Assembly (NCBI RefSeq): GCF_030272615.1
Contig: NC_081406.1
Coordinates: 398,922,939 to 398,986,938 of the forward strand
Origin: Cryptomeria japonica
Taxonomy: Eukaryota > Streptophyta > Pinopsida > Cupressales > Cupressaceae
Length of the DNA: 64,000 nt
Direction of reading: 5' to 3'
Shown here: piece after piece, positions 22,035 to 33,695 of the stretch
Position numbering within the stretch: position 1 is the stretch's first letter
Layout: each line of letters opens with the position of its first letter
The notes under the pieces: generated by a model
What the model was told of the DNA's origin: nothing
What the model saw: the letters and a program-made list of their open reading frames with translations, nothing else
The model's database searches: none
Translations under genes and position numbers: made by a program

Positions 22035-22660
22035 CTACAATCTCATGTTATAACATCTATATGCTTTGCTTTCATTAGAATAACCAAGAAATATGCCTTC
22101 ATCAAATCTAGGATCAAATTTTCCAATGATATCATCTCTCCTGATATAACATTTACTACCAAAGATTTTGAAGTACTTATCTATAGGTGTATTGCCAAAA
22201 TACAATTCATAAGGTGTCTTACCAGTATCTCCTTTAATATGTACTCTGTTGAATTTATAAACCATTGTGCTCACTGCTTCTCTCCAGTAGATATGAGGTA
22301 GACTAGCTTCCATCATCATTGTTCTAGCAACATCCAAGATAGTTTTGTTCTTCCTTTCCACAATTCCATTTTGCTGAGGTGTTCGGGGAGCAGAAAATTG
22401 TCTCCTTATACCGTGCTTCTCACAAAAGTTACCGGATGTGAATTCTCCACCATGATCTAACCTCAAACATTTAATCTTCAATCCTATCTCAGTTTCCACT
22501 TTAGCTTTAAAGATTTTAAAATTTTCAAAAGCCTCAGATTTCTCCCTTAGAAAAGTAACCCACATCATTCTAGAATAATCATCAATGATTAGCATGAAAT
22601 ATCTATCACCTTGAAAACTTTTAACTCTAGCAGGGCCACACAAATCAGTATGAATAAGAT
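22035..22660 (-). pseudogene. Copia A integrase core
   Basis: 202 open codons starting within the family motif LCGPARVKSFQGDRYF. Second catalytic Asp in LRLDHGGEF. Glu present in NGIVERKNK. The C-terminal copia signature GKFDPRFDEGIFLGYS follows. The first Asp lies just before the frame opens. Also called rve domain; inserts the cDNA in the parent family. Confidence 0.9.
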
Positions 22661-22682
22661 CAAGAACATCATTAGATTTATC

Positions 22683-23089
22683 TCATATACTCCTAAAATA
22701 GGTTCTGACTTGTTTTCCCATTTGAAATTCTTTACATACCAGATTATAGGGCTTCACAATCTTAGGTATATCTCTAATTGCCTTAGTTGAACTGATCTTT
22801 ACAATGCAATCAAAATTCACATGACACGGCCTCTTATGCCATAGCCAACTCTCATCAATTTGTGCAATCAAACATGTCTTCTCACTAGAATTTAAATAAA
22901 ATATATTACCTTTTGTTTGTGTACCGGTTGCAATATCCAAACTAGATCTGTTAATGGTTTTGCATTTTCCATCCTTGGACTGTAATTGAAATCATTATCC
23001 ACTAATTGTCCTACACTCAAAAGATTATGCTTCAAACCTCCAACAAAATAAACATTGTCAGTATTGTTCTTACCATCCAATGATATAGT
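22683..23089 (-). pseudogene. Copia A GAG-pre-integrase and protease C-terminal part
   Basis: The NVYFVGGLKHNLLSVGQL segment (about 23060-22990) is the end of the copia protease region. LWHKRPCHVNFDCI and VCKEFQMGKQ (22860-22700) are the H-H-C-C module, with RRLGH changed to KRPCH. The upstream protease half is cut off by the solo LTR at 23090. Confidence 0.85.
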
Positions 23090-23524
23090 TGTTGATATGT
23101 GGTGACTGATCAACAAAGTACTATACACTCAGCACATATCCTCGCCGGGGTCCAGGGTTGGGCCAGGCCCTGGGAAAGTGGGTGAAACCCACTGCAGGGG
23201 TTCAGGGGTGGCAACCCTCGAGAATTTTTTTTTGGCCATTTTTGTTGATGAAAATCGACATTGTAATAAAACCCTAAAAAGGCTGACTTTGTTTGTTGCC
23301 CTAAAAATGTATGTTATAAGCGGTTGGGATGCTTAAGGAATTGGGAAGGTTGATGTGCTATTTTTGTTGGATAATAAGAAAGATTGGACGGCTATGTATG
23401 GTGGACGTAACCCATTCTAGGTGAACCACGTTAAATCTCTATGTTATCTATGTCCTGTTTTATTTTTAAATCTGCATATAATTTTTAGTTCGTATTTGAT
23501 TCGGATCTGCTTGAAACCCTAACA
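23090..23524. repeat. 435-bp solo LTR or LTR-like insertion in the copia A protease
   Basis: TGTTGATATG...ACCCTAACA with a near-perfect target duplication ATAGT/ATAAT (23085-23089 and 23525-23529). The protease sequence is interrupted at this site and resumes on the other side. It includes a GC-rich block (23145-23220) unlike its surroundings and GTGGTTCACC-type text (read on minus) common in copia LTRs. No primer site is seen, so solo LTR is the best reading; strand unclear. Confidence 0.75.
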
Positions 23525-23700
23525 ATAATTCCTTTTCCTTTGATCATACATGATTTATCATCTCCAAATCTAACCAAACTACCATCAAATTCTTGCAAAG
23601 ATAGAAACTTCCCTTTATCTCCAGTCATATGATGTGAACATCCACCGTCAATTACCCATTCATCCTTGTCTTCAATTTTAGCAGCAAGTGCCTTCTTTTC
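23525..23700 (-). pseudogene. Copia A protease active-site part
   Basis: DEWVIDGGCSHHMTGDKGKF: the pepsin-like site, normally D-S-G, reads D-G-G. The catalytic Asp is kept. FDGSLVRFGDDKSC and IKGKGII follow, then the solo LTR interrupts. Confidence 0.88.
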
Positions 23701-24731
23701 AGGTACATTCCCTTCCAATGCCAAAATATTTTTTTTTGATAGCCAAGAACACCCATTCCTTTCTGTTGTCAAAACCACTAGCAGACTCTTCTATTGGTTC
23801 ATCATCAAGGTCAGTAATACCTTCCTCATCCGCTATGTAGCATGATTTGTCTTTGTTTTTCTTGTACTTGTACTTATTCAGATATCCAAAGTTAGGCTTA
23901 AAAGATCTTCTAACTCTTTCTTCAAATCTTGAATCCCTTTCAGGACATCTAGATACAAAATGACCAATCTTATTACATGCAAAACATTTAAAAGGTGATT
24001 TTCCTTCATACTTACTTCCTACCGGTCGTTTAGGTACTCTTCTAGAAAATAGTGCTTCAAGTTGCTCAAACTCGTCATCTTCTCTTTTCATATCATTCAA
24101 TTCCTTTGCATATAAATCTTTTCAATCTTGCTTACCAGTTGTTGATGCAAATGCATGAAAAGCAGGTTCAGACTTCACAGCTCTAGAAGGTCCAAATTCT
24201 TCAAGCTCAAAAGAAGATAATTTCCCAACCAAGATATCTTTGTTGACAGAAGTATTAGCCAATGTTATCAACTCATTGATAGAAGTATCCTTCATCTTGT
24301 AAGCCGGTGGTAGGGTTCTCAGGACTTTAGAAACAATTTTATCTTCACTCAGAGTTCCACCAACATTGAATTCCCATAACAATCTCATTTACCCTTTCTA
24401 TGAATGCAGTAATCCTTTCATCTACTTCCATCTTTGGGTTTTCATATCTCACTCAGTAACCATCAAGTTTAGGAATCTTCACAGTATAGTCACCTTCATT
24501 AAGAGTCTCCAAAATATCCCATATAGCCTTTCTAGATGATTTGTCAGTTAATCCCATTATTTGTTGATCAGAAAGTGCACACAAGAGGGCTTCTCTTGCT
24601 CTACTATCATTCTCAAGCTCCTTGTCTAGGTTTTCTAGAGGAGGATTTCCAGATGCTGAATTATTAGGTGAAACACCATTTTGTGTGATCTCACAAAGCT
24701 CCTTGCCAAGACATCTCAGATTAGTCTCCAT
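23699..24731 (-). pseudogene. gag: Copia A gag
   Basis: Three frames: 24731-24453 (REALLCALSDQQIMGL, KAIWDILETLNEGD), 24388-24122 (DKIVSKVLRTLPPAYKMK) and 24100-23699 with zinc knuckle CFACNKIGHFVSRC (C-x2-C-x4-H-x4-C intact). Frameshifts and stops separate them. Codes for the capsid and RNA-binding part in the parent. Confidence 0.88.
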
Positions 24732-24872
24732 CTGAATCTTTCATATGTGTAATTTCTTCCATCAAGCCTAGAAATATCTCTCTGAAAGATAGCTCCAGAT
24801 GAACTAGAAGAACTTGAATTGCTAGTTGCTATAGGATCTTCCTCAGGCGGTTAATCTTTCTGTAGAGAGGAC

Positions 24873-24890
24873 CAAATCTCTGATACCAAT
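24873..24890 (-). promoter_or_regulatory. Copia A primer-binding site
   Basis: On minus ATTGGTATCAGAGATTTGG right after the 5' LTR end, the initiator-Met tRNA type. Confidence 0.9.
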
Positions 24891-25768
24891 TGTTAGACAA
24901 TTCAAATAACCAGAAGACAATTGAGAGGGGGGGTGAATCAGTTGTCACATATTACCAAAATATTTAGCAATTAAAACTTTAATACCAGAACCCAAAACAT
25001 TAATACCGGAATGCTTAAACCAAATACTAGAATAGCAATTAAACCAATTAAGTATAAACAATAATCAAAGAATAAATAACATCCACATGACACCAAGATT
25101 TATACATGGTAAACCCTGTAAAGGGAAAAACCACGGTGGGAATCCTACCCATAGTTAGATAATACTTTTGTAGTAAGTATTTGAATTATAATTGAGGGGA
25201 TTGCACTTACAGGAAGGCCAACAACCTAGAGCATACTGCACATCACAAAAGGAGTCTCACTGACTACATAGAAATTCAAACTACAATCTGGAAGAAGGAA
25301 TGAACTGCAAAGATAGCATCTCCTATGCCTGAGTATAGTTTTAGTTAAGCTCAATACCAGAGAACTAAATCCTCTTACATAAACCCAAATTGATCTCTAA
25401 TGATCGACCAAATCCTCTGCCTGAATGATATTACACTATTTGCACATTACATATCCATTTCCCATTCCCTTGACCATAACCATGATGATCTAAAATGAGA
25501 TCTTACATCAAATATTTACAAACACTTGACCATAAATAATCAGGTCGGCCACAAGACAATAAACCAATTACATAATTACAAAACATGTCGGTCTTAGACC
25601 AAACAAGCAATATTCAACCCATAAGACATCCCAAAAACACATTAAGAGGTCCAATCCACACATTACATTAAACCGATACATAACCTAGATCAACTGGGAC
25701 CCAATATAGGTCCACACGCTAAAGCAGTGATCTCCATCTACTAAGTCTCGAACATGATCACTAACAGC
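24891..25768 (-). repeat. 5' LTR of copia A, portion left of B
   Basis: On + begins TGTTAGACAATTC, aligned with 18588 onward for about 860 bp, and stops at GATCACTAACAGC where element B starts. Confidence 0.9.
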
Positions 25769-27179
25769 TGATGGTATGATGAAAGAATAAGTATCCGGTA
25801 GAATACTGAGAGGGGGGTGAATCAATATACTGAAAAACTGATACAAACTTCCCAATCTCAAAGTCAAACTCACAAAGTAAACTTTCACTATCAAGATCAA
25901 TACTCGACATCAACCGGTTAACTATTATAACAACTTAACAGTAAACAACTTCAATCTTATAAACATCAAAATGCTTATTCATATCTCAACATATTCAATC
26001 TCTCAATGCTTCTAGTTATCATGCCTTATCATAATAGTTAAGTAGTCAATCAAATCAACAAATAAGATCATAACCACAAAAACATTCACCACTTGATACA
26101 AATGTTTATACGTGGAAAACCTAAATAAGTAAAAACAATGGTGAGATGAGACTCACAAGGATAGCTATCTGAACTCTTCTGAAGTTTGCCCTGTTAGGAG
26201 CCAAGCCTGTTAAATATTTTTCAATAAGTCCTGTTAAGAACCGATTCTATTAGGAATCACCCAGTTAAGAGATTTAAAAAATGCCTTGATGAAAAAGTAA
26301 ATACCCTATTAGGATTAACCTTGGTAGAGGGTTTGAGAATCCAAGCTAATTGACCACCTTGTTAGAGGATTTAAGAAGTAACCAAGCTTGTTAGAGATTA
26401 CCCCATTAGGGGATTTCACTTCTTTTGTAATTGTTAGAAAACAACAGGTTTTTTGATATGTCTTAATAGCACTACATTTGCTTGATAAGATCCTTTTAAG
26501 CTTCAATCTGCTTCTACACAAACTATATATCCATTGTCAACTGGTTTTAGCCAGCACTTTGCCAACACTTTACAAACAACTTCATCGACCTTAAATACAA
26601 ATCAATTAGGTCGGTAACACAACAAAAAACTAATTCTCTCATAGAGATTACAAACAAGTCAGTTTATTCTTGATTGTTAGAAATCATAACAATCTTTTCA
26701 TATTCTTCAAGAAAATTCCAACCGCTCCATGATCACCGCTTCATTAGACTTTGTAACTCATCGCGCGCTATGCATTAGATGCAATCCACTTTTCTCATTC
26801 CATAGATAATCAAACAAATGCGCCAAAACAATCTGAACTAATCCTCATTCAATGATCACATGTGTCTCCATCATTACCGCTCATCATTAGATCTTAATGA
26901 ACAAACTTGATTGGTTAGGGTTTGCCAAAAAACAACTGGTAGGGTTTACTGATTACATTGCATAGAAAAGGGTTTAACCTTATACACCAGTTTACTAGTT
27001 CAACTCACAAACTTAACATACCGATTTACAACATCTTCCTCAAATCTCTTCCTACTGGTTACAAGACAATATCAATAATAACAACAATATCAACAATATC
27101 ATAAATACCATTACTAGTTCAATTGACATCAATGACAACATAATATATCACTAATTCAATCTTCATGCAAATGCCAACA
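25769..27179 (-). repeat. 3' LTR of copia B
   Basis: 1411 bp. On + TGATGGTATGATG (TGTTGG in the 5' LTR copy) to ATGCCAACA. Matches 31723-33155 throughout. Confidence 0.92.
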
Positions 27180-27196
27180 ATCTCCCCCTTTGGCAT
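27180..27196 (-). promoter_or_regulatory. Copia B polypurine tract
   Basis: On minus GCCAAAGGGGGAGAT next to the 3' LTR. Confidence 0.85.
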
Positions 27197-27541
27197 TCAT
27201 GGCAATACAAATATCAACACTTCTGATCACTACTATGATTGGTCAATAGGAATCCTAGTTTACATTACCAAGTATTCACCATGCTCTTTCTGTCTTCAGC
27301 CTGTCGCTGGTTTCTGTTTGCCAGTCACACAATTCTTCTCCTCAATCACATAATTCTTCTCCCCCTTTGACAACAATTCCAAATTGAAAGTAAAACATGT
27401 AATGTCAAATTTTCACTGTGCATCAACAACATACTACAACTTGATGCTCCCCTTATGGAATACATCCACTTCTTCATCAATCCATGTAAAATTTTACAAG
27501 TGATTCTCGGACTGATGCAATCAACATCATGCTCAACTAAC
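27197..27541 (-). other. Copia B 3' untranslated stretch
   Basis: No coding motif. Lies between the RNase H end and the polypurine tract. Confidence 0.6.
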
Positions 27542-28030
27542 TTAATGAAGAGGGACAACCCCCAACTGACTTCTAAGATACTCAAAAGTAGTCTTAGGTA
27601 GAGGTTTGGTAAAGATATCTGCAAGCTGCTCCTGGGTAGAAACATGCTCTAAGATAACATCTTTACTTTGAACTTTTTCCCTCAAAAAGTGATACTTCAA
27701 TTCAATGTTCTTGGTGTGAGCATGCAAAATAGGATTCTTATAAATATTAATGGCACTTGTATTATCACATAAAATATTTATAGGTTCTGAGATCTTCATC
27801 TTAAAACCTTCCAAAATGTGCCTCATCCAAATAGCTTGTGTGCAATTCATATAAGCTGCAACATACTCAGCTTCACCAGTAGATTGTGAAGTACAAATCT
27901 GCTTCTTACTACTCCATCAAACTATCCTTCCTCCTAGAAAGAATTCTCCACCAGTAGTACTTTTCTGGTCATCAACATTTCCTGCCCAATCAGTAGCAGT
28001 GTATGCCTTCAAATCAAAGTTTCCTCCATA
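27542..28030 (-). pseudogene. Copia B RNase H
   Basis: ILCDNTSAINIYKNPILHA, IELKYHFLREKV and EQLADIFTKPLP within 27850-27542. The upstream part (GGEFFLGG-like, S-T-G-E-A-E-Y) reads to about 28010 with stops. Confidence 0.9.
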
Positions 28031-29307
28031 TGGATACCATAATCCATAGTCAATTGTACCTTTCAGATACCTAAAAATTCTCTTGGTTGCAATCAGTTGT
28101 GCTTGCTTTGGATTCTTCTAAAATCTTGCAACTATACCAACCACATGGGCAATATCCAGTCTGCTATGGACAACATAGTGTAATTTTCCAATCATTGACC
28201 TGTATTCCTTTTCATCAACAGACTTAGATGCATCATCCTTGGCAACTTACAACCTGTAACCATTGGTGTTCCAACTGGTTTATAGTCACTCATTCCAAAA
28301 ATCTTCAAAACCTCTTTCACATACTTAGATTGAGTAGTGAAAATACCATTCTTCATTTTTTGTATCTACAAGCCTATGAATTTTTTTATTTCCCCTACAA
28401 AAGACATTTCAAACTCATTTTTCATTTCATCTGCAAAACTGTTGCTCATGACATCATTACCTCCAAAAATAATATCATCAACAAATACATCACTGACTAG
28501 TATTTTATCTCCTTCAGACTTGAGATAGATATTACTCTCATCACTGGTTCTTGCAAAGCCTATCTTCATCAGCTATGTATGAAGCCATTCATACCATGCT
28601 CTGGGTTCCTGCTTCAATCCATACAAATCTTTATGCAATCTGCATACCATGTCTTTCTCATATGTCAATACATAACCATCAGGCTACTCTATGTATACCT
28701 CTTCTTCCAATATCCCATTCAAAAATGAAGACTTAACATCCATCTGGTATACCTTAAACTTCTTATGGGCTGTAAATGCAAGTAAAGTTATGACACCTTC
28801 TAATCTTGCTACTGGTGCAAAAGTTTCACTATAATCTTCACCTTCTTCTTGAGCGTAACCCTTGTAGACTAATCTTACCTTGTTGCAAACTACAACACCA
28901 TCTTCATTTAACTTGTTTATGAATACCCATTTAGTATCTATAACATTCTTGTTTACCGGTTGGGGTACCAAGGTCCAAGTATTGTTCTTCTTAATTTGAT
29001 CGAATTCCTCCTCCATAGCTTTAACCCAATAATCATCACCAAATGCCTCCTTAGCACTTCTAGGCTCAATGGTGGAGATCATGCAAGAGTTCTCTCTTAT
29101 TTTCCTTCTAGTTAGTACTCCAACATCCTTATCCCCAATAATCAACTTAGGACTATGGTCCAGTCTCACATACCTAGGAATAACATGATCATTCTCTTCA
29201 AGTTCAGCTTCTCCATTATCATCTTCTTCTGAATTTATTTGTTCCAATTGAACAAGTACATTAGGATTTGCTTTACTGGTTTTTGATTTAACAGGTTTAG
29301 GTTCCAA
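28031..29307 (-). pseudogene. Copia B reverse transcriptase
   Basis: 29307-28684 holds [28 protein letters not shown] and motif [13 protein letters not shown] with its Asp. 28569-28366 holds motif C VFVDDIIFGG, intact. Stops and shifts separate these pieces and the thumb near 28200. Both catalytic motifs survive, unlike copia A. Confidence 0.9.
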
Positions 29308-29679
29308 AAGAAAAATGCAAGGATCTTCATCCTTTTTCTCTGAACTGGTTCCTTCTGAGACTTCAGGACATTCATCTATATGAACATCAACACTCTCAAT
29401 AATTCTCTATGTTTGGTTGTTGAAGCATTTATAGGCCTTACTCTTAGTGGAATAGCCAAGAAATATGCTTTCATCACTCTTAGCTTCAAACTTTCTCATG
29501 TAATCACCTCTTTTAATAAAACATTTGTTACCAAATATTTAAAAATAACTAACATCAAGTGATCTTCCATACCAATCTTCATAAGGGGTCTTGTCCTTAC
29601 CTCTTTTCATCAGGACTCAGTTCATTGTGTAGACAGTTGTACTTATAGCTTCTTTCCAAAAAAATTTCGCTACACTTCC
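29308..29679 (-). pseudogene. Copia B integrase C-terminal part and linker
   Basis: Contains the worn GYSTKSKAYKCF-like end of copia integrase near 29420-29470 and acidic linker text near 29340-29400. Several stops. Confidence 0.7.
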
Positions 29680-30306
29680 TTATATCAACATTGTCCTAGC
29701 ATCTTCAACCACTGACCAGTTGTTCCTCTTTGCTATACCATTCTGTTGTGGTGTCCTTGGTGCAAAAAGTTGCCACTTGATACCATTCTCATCATAGTAC
29801 TTAGTGAATTCCTCAGAAGTAAATTCACCGCCTTGATCTATTCTCAGACATTTTATCTTTTTGCCACTCTCTTTCTTAGCTAAGGCCTTGAATGCCTTGA
29901 ACTTACCAAAAGCTTCATTCTTATCTTTCAAGAATGTGACCCACATCATCCTTGAACAATAATCAGTGAAAATCATGAAATATCTATCACCTTGTATGCT
30001 TCTTGTTCTTATTGGTCCACATAGATCTGTATGAACCAAATTTAACAAGTGCTTTGATAAGGACTTGCTCTTGAAAGTTGAAGAAGTCATCTTTCCTAAC
30101 TAACATTATTTACAAAGAGCATTAACCGGTTTGTCTAGTTCAGGCAGACCTCTTACTGTCTTGGACTTGGTCTTGGACTTGCTCACTTTAACAATGTTAT
30201 CAAAGTTTATATGATAAAATCTCCTATGCTAGAGATAGCTATCATCTATCTTTGCAATCAAATAGTTGCTAACCTTAGGATTAAGATGAAATAGATTACC
30301 TTTGGT
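29680..30306 (-). pseudogene. Copia B integrase core and GAG-pre-integrase
   Basis: Open 30090-29680. First Asp in VHTDLCGPIR, second in LRIDQGGEF. The catalytic Glu of the usual VERKN is Lys (NGIAKRNN, AAG on minus at 29728-29730), so strand transfer would fail. The H-H-C-C module upstream (30110-30300) is worn. Confidence 0.9.
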
Positions 30307-30636
30307 TTATTTCCCAATTGCAATCAATTCACCTTGCTTGTCAAAGATTTTGCACCTACCATTTCTAAACTCCAGTGGGTATCCTCTTTCATTAATTTGT
30401 GCCACACTCAGAAGATTGTGCTTTAGGCCTTCAACCCAATAAACATCATCAATATTTCTCTTCCCATTAAGAGAAATAACTCCCTTACCTTTAACCATAT
30501 AGGGTGAGTCATTGCCAAATCTAACAACACTGCCATCAAATTCCTTCAAGGAAAGAAATTTTCTCCGATCACCGGTCATGTGATATGAACAACCACTATC
30601 AATGACCCAATCATCAAAGTTATCCATCCTAGACAC
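30307..30636 (-). pseudogene. Copia B protease
   Basis: 109 open codons: DDWVIDSGCSYHMTGDRRKF with intact D-S-G, FDGSVVRFGNDSP, then VEGLKHNLLSVAQI. Part of the polyprotein. TAA-type stops just upstream separate it from gag. Confidence 0.9.
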
Positions 30637-30651
30637 TAGTGCCTTCTGATC

Positions 30652-31650
30652 TTATATCTCTTCCTTAATAACTACAAACACAATATCTTCACTAGCATCA
30701 TCATCAGATTCTTCATCAGAAATACCACTATCAATAGCAATAAGACAATCTCTCTTGCCTTTGCTCTTATACTTCTTGAATTTGTCTCTCTTGTATTCAT
30801 TTTCACCATTAGGACAATTAGCTACTATATGACCAATCTTGTTGCATGCAAAACACTTTAAAGGTAGTTTACCTCTATATTTCCCAATGCCTCTAGGCAG
30901 TAATTTTGCCAACAATTCTTTAAGTTCCACTAAGTTGTGTTCATGATCAACATCTCTGTTGGATCTAGATTCAAAACCATGACAAGTATCTCTACTTTTT
31001 TTCATAGATGGGTTAGAGACAGAAGCTCTGAATATAGATTTTGATTTATGTACACTACCATCATAGCCATTTAATTCAAAAGGAGTAATTTTTCCAATGA
31101 TAGAGTCAAGAGTTACCTTAGTTTTGTCAATGGACTTTAGCTCCTGAATAACTCCAACTCGGATAGCATAGACCGGTAGTAGGGTTCTTAGTACCTTATT
31201 GATCATTGTGGCATCTTCCACTTTCCCTCCTGCACTCTTTATTTCACCAACTATCTCTTTTATCCTTTGACCATATTGTTGAATATTCTCACCTTCAGAC
31301 ATTCTCATGTCATCAAACTTTCCTCTTAGGCTCTCCTCTTTAGCAAACTTAACATGTTCATCACCGCTATAAATCTCTTCAAGTTTTTTCCATACTTCAT
31401 ATGCAGTTTCAAGACCATGAACATATACATATTCAGCATCAGATAGGGAACTGATAATAGCCTCCAATTCTTGATGATTTTCTTGTTGTTCTTTCTTCTG
31501 ATCATTAGTCAAAGTTCTAGTAGGTGCAATATACTTAGTTTCTACATGATCCCAATACTGAATTCCTAGACTCTTAATGTAAATCTTCATTTTTTCACTC
31601 CATATCCTATAGTTACCTTTGTTTAACTTTGGACCTTCCTTCTTTATCAT
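30652..31650 (-). CDS. gag: Copia B gag, intact 332-codon frame
   Basis: One of the few long frames with a clear family and no lesion. ATG at 31650, in a plausible leader 48 bp from the primer site. Residues about 10-120: gag N-terminal domain (KGNYRIWSEKMKIYI, AYEVWKKLEEIYSGDE). About 120-200: SLRGKFDDMRMSEGENIQQY and KVLRTLLPVYA. About 270-285: zinc knuckle CFACNKIGHIVANC. An acidic tail (DEESDDDASED) follows. Capsid protein in the parent family; expression here is unknown. Ends at TAA before the protease. Confidence 0.88.
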   Translation of the reverse strand: MIKKEGPKLNKGNYRIWSEKMKIYIKSLGIQYWDHVETKYIAPTRTLTNDQKKEQQENHQELEAIISSLSDAEYVYVHGLETAYEVWKKLEEIYSGDEHVKFAKEESLRGKFDDMRMSEGENIQQYGQRIKEIVGEIKSAGGKVEDATMINKVLRTLLPVYAIRVGVIQELKSIDKTKVTLDSIIGKITPFELNGYDGSVHKSKSIFRASVSNPSMKKSRDTCHGFESRSNRDVDHEHNLVELKELLAKLLPRGIGKYRGKLPLKCFACNKIGHIVANCPNGENEYKRDKFKKYKSKGKRDCLIAIDSGISDEESDDDASEDIVFVVIKEEI

Positions 31651-31697
31651 GATCTACAAGATGTTTTCCTCAAGCTGTTAGGCTTTTAGGTTAAAGA

Positions 31698-31722
31698 GGA
31701 CCTAAGATGCTCTGATACCAAT
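31698..31722 (-). promoter_or_regulatory. Copia B primer-binding site
   Basis: On minus ATTGGTATCAGAGCATC directly after the 5' LTR, initiator-Met tRNA type. Confidence 0.92.
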
Positions 31723-33155
31723 TGTTGGTATGATGAAAGAATAAGTATCCAGTAGAATATTGAGAGGGCGGGTGAATCAGTATACTGAGAAACTAATACA
31801 AACTTCCCAATCTCAAATTCAAACTCACAAAGTAAACTTACACTATCAAGATCAATACTCAACATCATCCGGTTAACTGTTATAACAACTTAACAGTAAA
31901 TGACTTCAATCTTATAAACATCAAAATGCTTAATCATATCTCAACATATTCAATCTCTCAATGCTTCCAGCTATCATACCTTATCAGAATAGTTAAGTAG
32001 TCAGTCAAATCAACAAATAAGATCATAACCACAAAAACATTCACCACTTGACAAAAATGGTTATACATGGAAAACCCAAATAGGTAAAAAACATGGTGAG
32101 ATGAGGCTCACAAGGATAGCTATATGAATTCTTTTGAAGTTTGCACTGTTAGGAGCCAAGCTTGTTAAAGCTTTTACAATAAGTCTTGTTAAGAACTGAT
32201 TCTATTAGGAATCACCCAGTTAAGGGATTTACAAAATCCCTTGATGAAAAAGAAAATACCTTGTTAGGAGTAACCTCGGTAGAGGGTTTGAGAATCAAAG
32301 CTAATGGACCACCTTGTTAGAGGATTTAAGAAGTAACGAAGCTTGTTAGAGCTTACCCGGTTAGGGGATTTTACTTCTACTATAATTGTTAGAAAACAAC
32401 AGGTCTTTTTATATGTCTAAATAGCACTACATTTTCTTGATCAGATCCTTTTAAGCTTCAATCTACTTCTACACAAACTGCAGATCCAATCTCTAGTTAG
32501 GAAACCACACACTCAACTGGTTTCAGCCAACACTTTGCCAACACTTTGCCAACACTTTACAAACAACTTCATCGACCTTAAATATAAATCAATTAGGTTG
32601 GTAACACAACAAAAATCTAATTCTCTCATAGATATTACAAACAGTTCGGTTCAAGATTGATAGAAATCATAACAATCTTTTCAGATTCTTCAAGAAAATT
32701 CCAACCACTCCATGATCACCGCTTCATCGGACTTTGTAACTCATCATGCGCTATGCATTAAATGCAATCCACTTTGATCATTCTCTAGACAATCAAACAA
32801 ACACGCCAAAAAAATATGAACTAATCCTCATTCAATGATCACATGTGTCTCCATAATTACCACTCATCATTAGATCTAAAACTAGTAAACTTGATCGGTT
32901 AGGGTTTACCAAAAAACAATTGGTAGGGTTTACCAGTTACATTGCATAGAAAAGAGTTTAACCTTATACACCAGTTCAACTCACAAACTTAACATACCAG
33001 TTTACAACATCTTCCTCAAAGCTCTTCCTACTAGTTACAAGACAATATCAATATTAACAACAATATCAACAATATCATAAATATCGTTACCGGTTCAATT
33101 GACATCAATGACAACATAACATATCATTAATGCAATCTTCATGCAAATTCCAACA
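31723..33155 (-). repeat. 5' LTR of copia B
   Basis: 1433 bp, on + TGTTGGTATG...AATTCCAACA. Includes TTGTTAGGAG/CCTGTTAAG-type short repeats (32140-32350) also in the 3' LTR and in fragment G. Confidence 0.92.
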
Positions 33156-33695
33156 ACACCAAACAATAAACCAATTGCATAGTTAAAAACATGTCGGTCT
33201 TAGACCAAACAAACAATATTCAACCCATAAGACATCCCAGAAACATATCGAGAAGTCCAATCCACACGTTACATTAAATTGGTCCATAACCTAGATCAAC
33301 TGGGACCTAATATAGGTCCACACGCTAAATCAATGATCTCCATCCACCAAGTCTTGAACATGATCAATAACAACATATCATCAAAGATCTTCATCAAAGC
33401 TTTGTCGGTGAAACCCTTGCCTGTACCACAAGCCAAGCTTCCAAGAAAACAGGATAGCATCCGATCACCAGATCAAAACCAACTTATTAAATATGAACAT
33501 GAGTATTATGAACAAGCCAATTCCATAACCAAACTATACCGGAGCATACCTGACCATGCCAGATCCAAGCCAACTAGAAACCACTCATCCTACCGGGACT
33601 AGAAGGGTGTCGGTAAAGCATCCAAAATAGCTAGTGTTGATATCAATGATAAAATGTTAATGCAACACATAATCAATTCCTCAAAATGGTAAGAA
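33156..33695 (-). repeat. 5' LTR of copia A, portion right of B
   Basis: Matches 19226-19813 of the A 3' LTR with a deletion of about 45 bp near 33370. Its first 220 bp repeat the last 220 bp left of B (about 25545-25768). Followed by the AGTAG duplication. Confidence 0.88.

Larger units (their letters stand above)
25769..33155 (-). mobile_element. Ty1/copia element B (minus), nested in copia A
   Basis: 3' LTR 25769-27179 and 5' LTR 31723-33155. Flanks ACAGC (25764-25768) and ACACC (33156-33160) differ at one base. All copia domains are on minus in the right order. Gag and protease frames are largely intact; integrase, RT and RNase H have lesions. The two flanks in the copia A LTR overlap by roughly 220 bp, so the locus was rearranged after or during insertion. 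Confidence 0.92.
18588..33695 (-). mobile_element. Nested Ty1/copia element A (minus), carrying element B and a solo LTR
   Basis: Perfect target duplication AGTAG (18583-18587 and 33696-33700). 3' LTR 18588-19813, internal region 19814-24890 on minus, 5' LTR 24891-25768 plus 33156-33695 around element B. Gene order on minus is gag, protease, integrase, RT, RNase H. A 435-bp solo LTR is inserted in the protease at 23090. The whole nest sits in the minus-strand extra ORF of element E. Confidence 0.93.
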
